This document shows positions 59,200 through 64,000 of a stretch of 64,000 nt of DNA, in pieces. This DNA comes from Pogona vitticeps (Eukaryota; Chordata; Lepidosauria; Squamata; Agamidae), in NCBI RefSeq assembly GCF_051106095.1, contig NC_135785.1, positions 224,249,045 through 224,313,044 on the forward strand. The letters run 5' to 3'. Made by a program: the position numbers and the translations under genes. How positions within the stretch are numbered: the first letter of the stretch is position 1; each line of letters opens with the position of its first letter. The notes under the pieces were generated by a model. It saw only the letters and a program-made list of their open reading frames with translations, was not told the DNA's origin and ran no database searches.

Positions 59200-62100
59200 T
59201 TCAGAGTCTCACCATACACTGTATTAAATACTGCATCATTTGAAGCTTAAGACATAAACACACTCATAAAACCACTTCTTCAAAAAGTACAAGATTCCCG
59301 GGGGGGGGGGGAATTTTGGTTTCAGTTCTGTCAAATTTACCTAATTCAGTTCTCTTAAGTCTGTTACGTTTCATTTTCTAATGTGCTTTCCAAAGGTTAA
59401 CTACAAACAAATAACTTCCAAGTTTGAAGATTTACCAACAGTATTGATTCAGGTCCATATGACCAATAGCTAAAACTAATCATAAACCACCTGTCATGGG
59501 CCCCAATGACTAAGCAAACACAGTACAGTTCTTTAATCAGTGAGTTCCGTCTAATGCGTTCTCTTTTTTGTTTCCATTGCTGGACTTTCATAGGCAAAGA
59601 AACCATTTAAAAAACAAACAACATTCACGCACCCACAAACTATAAACTTGGGAATAAATGGGAGAAAAATTAACAGGTGGTGGAAAATGAACAGCTGAGC
59701 AGGATGTGGGTGGCAGATTGGGCTTTCACTTTTTCTTCAGTCTTTTCGCTAAGTTACAGATCATTTTAGATGTTTCATTAGTATCAGAGCACATCCAGAC
59801 AGATAGAGAGCTCACTATTTGAATCGTATTTGATGCAGTTTGGTTCTAAGCAAATTATGGCATCCACATATATTATCCATCCCATACCTCTTGAGAGCTA
59901 ACCTGCTCCTTTCTGGAACAGCTTTTAGCGTGATTTGGAGCACTCCTAGTTATCCTGTTCTGTAGCCCATGTAGATCGTTAGTTCACACCCAAATAGAGC
60001 TGTGGGGGTTGTTATCTGAACGGCAACCATGTGATGTATTTGGTGAGTCGTGACATTTAAAGGGATGACAGACAATCCCCCTCCTCTATTTTCATTTACT
60101 CTACCATTAAATAATTTTAATATATATTTTCCTAGTTGTAGTGCTATTCAAGATGAATGACATACATCGGCAGTACTATATGTATTGTGCTAGGTAGGTG
60201 CATTGTTGTTTCTCGATGTCACTTTATTTAACAACAACAAAAAGAAAAGTCACTGAGCCTCCCCCCAATGAAAGCTGTGGAAAAAGGCAGGGGAAGGAAG
60301 TGTCATTAATTGAAAGAGGGACAAATTGGGGCAATCCAAAGATCTGCCTGGACCCTTCTCATGGAAGAAGATGAGGAGGATAGTCCTGACTGATTATATT
60401 TTAAGCTATAACTCCTCTGGATTTCAGAGCCTAGAAAACTACATGGAATCTACAGTCGGGGGTGTTATGAATCCAGGGCTCACAAGGTTAAAGCACCAGG
60501 ATGTTCTGAACAGTAGGGATTATGACACCATTTGCTACCACCACCTTGTCTCCTTTTTCCTTCTGAACTTAGTTGCAGGCCTCATGCTAGCTGGGAGTGA
60601 AATTAATTTTCCTAGGAAAAGTAGATTCTTGCAAGCTATCCCTCTTGTAAAACAAAATATTTGGGAACAGTTTAGGTAATTAAGATCTATTAATTTTGCA
60701 AAAGACCTGTCTCTTTTTTGTTGATATAGTTCAATTCTATATGCTACAGATTTGGACTTTTCTTATGGGGACAGCGATTTTATTTATTTATTTGATTTAC
60801 ACCCCACCTATCTGGGCGAATCATCCACTATAGGCGGCTTACAATATAGATTGCCTATGAGGGCTCTCATGATTACCATCTGCACTTCTAAACTTCCAGG
60901 TACACCACCCATACATCACCTCTAGCACCCATCAACTAGCATGTCAGTAGCTGATACCTTTCCCAAGCTCTGAATGAGCTCCTAAAAACTAAAGTCACTA
61001 TAATAACCTCCTAGCCTGGGATAGTGTTTTTCTGCACATAATACAGACAGTTTAAAGATGTATTTAAGTTATCTCCAGCTGCCAAATTCATTGAAATTCT
61101 GTAATATTAGTTTTTGACAAGCACTATAATAGAGAACCCATTTTCTCCTAAACTACTAGCTAACATATATTGCAAGCCAAAGATTTTAGTTTGCTATGAC
61201 ATTAGATTCATTTCTAGTACCAAGATAGCATATTTAGCGTTTTCCTTGAATTTGTTGTTTTTGTTGTTTTCACATGGGTTTAGTTTGTGATACTCAGTGA
61301 CAAGGAAAGGGACAGAGCCCATGTTTCCTGAATGAAAACATGTGACACGTTCATGTCATTGGGTAAATTTTGCTTTCGCTCTTTATCACATGGGTGCAAT
61401 GTCTAGAAATGCAGTATCATGACTCAGGTTAGCAAACAACTCAGGTTATTTTCACAAGCCCAGAAAAAGTCCAAACCATCTCAACTGGGGTTTCCCTCTA
61501 TCCTTTACTAGAAAACCATCACCTTAAACCCTTGTTAAAAATGAGGTAATACATGTCTTTGATAGCTCTACTCCACTCTCCAGGAAGCAGAAGGGAATCT
61601 TTTCTTTCAACAATGAACAGGTAATACTGTATTAGTTGTGTGAAAAGAATTACTACAGCATTTGATGGGGTTTAACTTTTGAAATGTTCCTGGTAGGCAG
61701 ACAATTGCAATACACAAAGGAGGAAGAAAAGAGAAGTTACAAATTGCAGTCATAACCACAGAAGAGATGGGAAATAAATTTCCATATGTTCATCATCCCT
61801 TCAAGGACAAAAAGCTCTCTTTTACTCCTTCCTCCTCCTCCTCCTCCTCCTCCTCCTCCTTGGGACATCCCAATTTAAATAAACAGTGTTTATTGTTTCC
61901 TTTTTAAAAAATTGTACATCTTAGCAGTTTCACAGTGCAGTTCCTTCCCTTGCCTATTCAGATGTAAGTCCATTTAGTTCTATGAATTTAACTCCCAGAT
62001 TAAGCAATCATCTCCCGTGCATTTAGGTCAACTACTTTCAGTTTCGTTTGCTTTAAAGCCAAGGGTGCGACCAGACGACAAGAGAGGTGTGTCTCTGATT

Positions 62101-62500
62101 GCATTGGAAAGGGTTGCTTTGCTAGTAGCAATCTCAAAACAGCTGTCCCATCTGTCAGGAATCACTCCACCCCAGTTCCCCCAGTTTGGGCATGGATTGG
62201 GGTCAGGTTGGAGTGCTATCAACTTTCTGCTGTTTGATCATTGGGAAAGCAGCTTGCTCTGGACTTACTCCAAAAGTGTTCCCAAAGATGAACTATATAC
62301 CCGTGTGCTCATGCCCTAATCTAGCTTTCTTCATCTCTCTGTTCCCTTGCCCACCCTTGCTTACCAACCAGCCCGATGATGATTTCTGAAGAACTCTAAA
62401 AGAACTCTAAAAGTTACTCACTATTTTGGGACATCTTGCTTATTCTCTTAAGTTTCATGGACAACGAATGAGTGAACTTGTCCATAAAAGTTCACATTAA
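59200..62500. other. Upstream of the CD200-like gene, no gene; L2 tail at 60778-60850
   Basis: An antisense L2-type tail (ttgatttacaccccacctat, ataggcggcttacaatat) and a (CTC)n tract at 61836-61860 were recognised. The 117-codon frame at 60326 has no known motif. Confidence 0.4.
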
Positions 62501-62509
62501 AATTTAGTG

Positions 62510-62755
62510 GACCCTCAATGTACGCATGGCTTAACGTGCGTACTTTTCGAGGTATGGACTTCTCCGGCTGCAAGATTTCCAATCGACTTGCGGCCGGAGA
62601 ATCAACCTGCAGACTGGAAGGGGGAGGTAGGGAAAGCGCCAAATTCGAATTTGGTGCTTTCCCCACCTCCCCCTTCCAGTCCGAAGGCCGCCATGCCTCC
62701 GGATGCCTTCCAGGGGTTCTCCGCCACTCCTTCCTTGTCCATGAAACTTATTTTA
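62510..62755. mobile_element. Palindromic miniature element
   Basis: ggaccctcaatgtacgcatg and cttaacgtgcgtacttttcg at the left, then a near-perfect 70-bp palindrome at 62612-62681 (35-bp arms, two mismatches, no loop) around aaattcgaattt. CpG-rich relative to its surroundings. No transposase; the right boundary is uncertain. Confidence 0.6.
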
Positions 62756-62759
62756 AAAT

Positions 62760-64000
62760 ATAGCAGCTAGTCTTCAATGTTTTCCTCTCCTTTATTTTTT
62801 TCATTTCTGCTTTGTTTTTGCACAGACTAACATGGCTACCTCTTCTAAAAATTACTTTCTGTGCTGAATGTTTGTTGTTTATGAGTAATAGTGGGGCAAA
62901 CATGGCATCTGAGCGCTATATTGCCCCCTCTCAGGGCACTGTTGACGTTCTCCAGTACCCCTGTGGTCCCCAAGTCCTGCCAGTTAAAAAAAAATGGAGG
63001 GAATTTTACCTGAAGCAGAGAGTTCTGTGGGGAGATAAATGTATAGGTGTGCCTGCTCATGCTCTTCCATGTGGGTATAAATGTGGCATTATATGGAATT
63101 ATCTCATTTCTATGAAAACATAGTTCCCAGGATCAGCAGAGTTTCATGTGGCTGTGTATTTACACCCACATAGTTTCAACATCACCAGGTACATTTTTTG
63201 CAGGAAATTGGGAGAAAAGCTGTGCTGCCGGTGCTATTTGCAGCAATGGTAGAGTTCCAGGGAAGGGATGAAGAGAGAGAGAGAGAGAGAGTTACAGCCA
63301 CTACTGTCTGGTGGGACCTGTCAAGTGTCCCTATGAAGCAGTAAGTATACAGCAGAAAGCCTGTATTTACAAGAAACTGTAACAAGGAAGAGGTAAGGAG
63401 TACAGTACCTACTGTTGACTCTTGAGCAGCAGAGTACTGAGGTCACAGGGAACTGGCACAGCCAAAGAGTGACCACATTTTTACATAGGGCTGAGTGAAA
63501 AAGCTGTACCTCACATTTACTCCTCCCTCACAATGACAACCAGTGTTCTTTGTTCCCCGCCATTCCCAATTCATAATTTGGAAAGTCACTTTTTTAAAAG
63601 TAACTTATTCTTAACTTGCAACAAAACACTCCTAAATATTAACTTATTGACATTAACACTGTGCAATCCATAACTTATTACACTTCTTGCTATCTTTATT
63701 GAACTCTCTAGTTCCTCTTCTGGGGAAAAATCATCTAGAAAAATAAGAAAACAACAAGAATGTAGTGACAAAATATAACACGTAAATATTACAGTACTTG
63801 ATATATGAAAAAATATCATTATATTACATAACAAAAAGGACATCATTGCTCATGTTACACAGGAATATTTAAAATATTACACACAATGTCATTACCAGCA
63901 TAACATTAAGCTTAATACTAAACAGCTCCTTCACTGGCTACCACTCACTATAATAATTAGGGGGAGGAGTTCTATGACATGTCATCTTTTTTTCTGCAGC
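62760..64000. other. Nothing recognised apart from short repeat pieces
   Basis: Near 62821 gcacagactaacatggctac is the short end of the repeat type seen at 15571-16230. A (GA)n tract lies at 63272-63292. Confidence 0.4.

Noticed and set aside
60326-60679. 117-codon frame upstream of the CD200-like gene
   Set aside because: No recognisable motif, no coding neighbours; likely accidental.

Overview
This is vertebrate, almost certainly squamate reptile (lizard), nuclear DNA. It is AT-rich with split genes and carries the repeat set typical of lizards: BovB (RTE) LINEs, Sauria-type and other tRNA-derived SINEs, CR1, L2 and R4/Dong-like LINEs, Tc1/mariner and hAT-type miniature elements, and many long microsatellites. 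The species cannot be named from this window.

Three host genes, all single-pass immunoglobulin-superfamily immune receptors or ligands, are supported. (1) BTLA on the + strand (exons from 1569 to 6532): an Ig domain, a membrane exon, a short linker exon and a terminal signalling exon with Grb2-site, ITIM and ITSM tyrosines. (2) A CD200 (OX-2) gene on the - strand (34561 down to 32256): V and C2 Ig domains, membrane segment and an unusually long tail. (3) A second CD200-like gene on the - strand (59161 down to about 52284 or 52183): leader, V, C2 and membrane exons. In mammals CD200 and BTLA are convergent neighbours. The same convergent order is kept here, with the CD200 side duplicated in tandem. 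All internal coding exons begin and end in phase 1, as expected for this superfamily. BTLA dampens lymphocytes by binding HVEM, and CD200 dampens myeloid cells through CD200R, so the window is a small inhibitory-checkpoint cluster.

Layout: 1-6.7 kb BTLA; 6.7-32.2 kb repeat-filled intergenic DNA (BovB 3' piece, solo LTR nested in BovB, R4-like LINE, two L2-in-L2 nests, palindromic elements); 32.2-34.6 kb CD200; 34.9-36.4 kb a Tc1 element carrying a solo LTR and a BovB piece; 36.4-52 kb repeats (CR1, compound AAG/CAG tract, R4, a 1.9-kb BovB 5' half, a 2.2-kb L2-type LINE split by a TA-flanked miniature transposon); 52.2-59.2 kb the second CD200-like gene; 59.2-64 kb mostly unannotated sequence with one strongly palindromic element. 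No RNA genes, CRISPR arrays or prokaryotic features were seen. The most interesting points are the CD200 duplication, the tyrosine-containing CD200 tail with a possible 51-bp in-frame intron, and the multi-layer insertion nests that give a relative time order.
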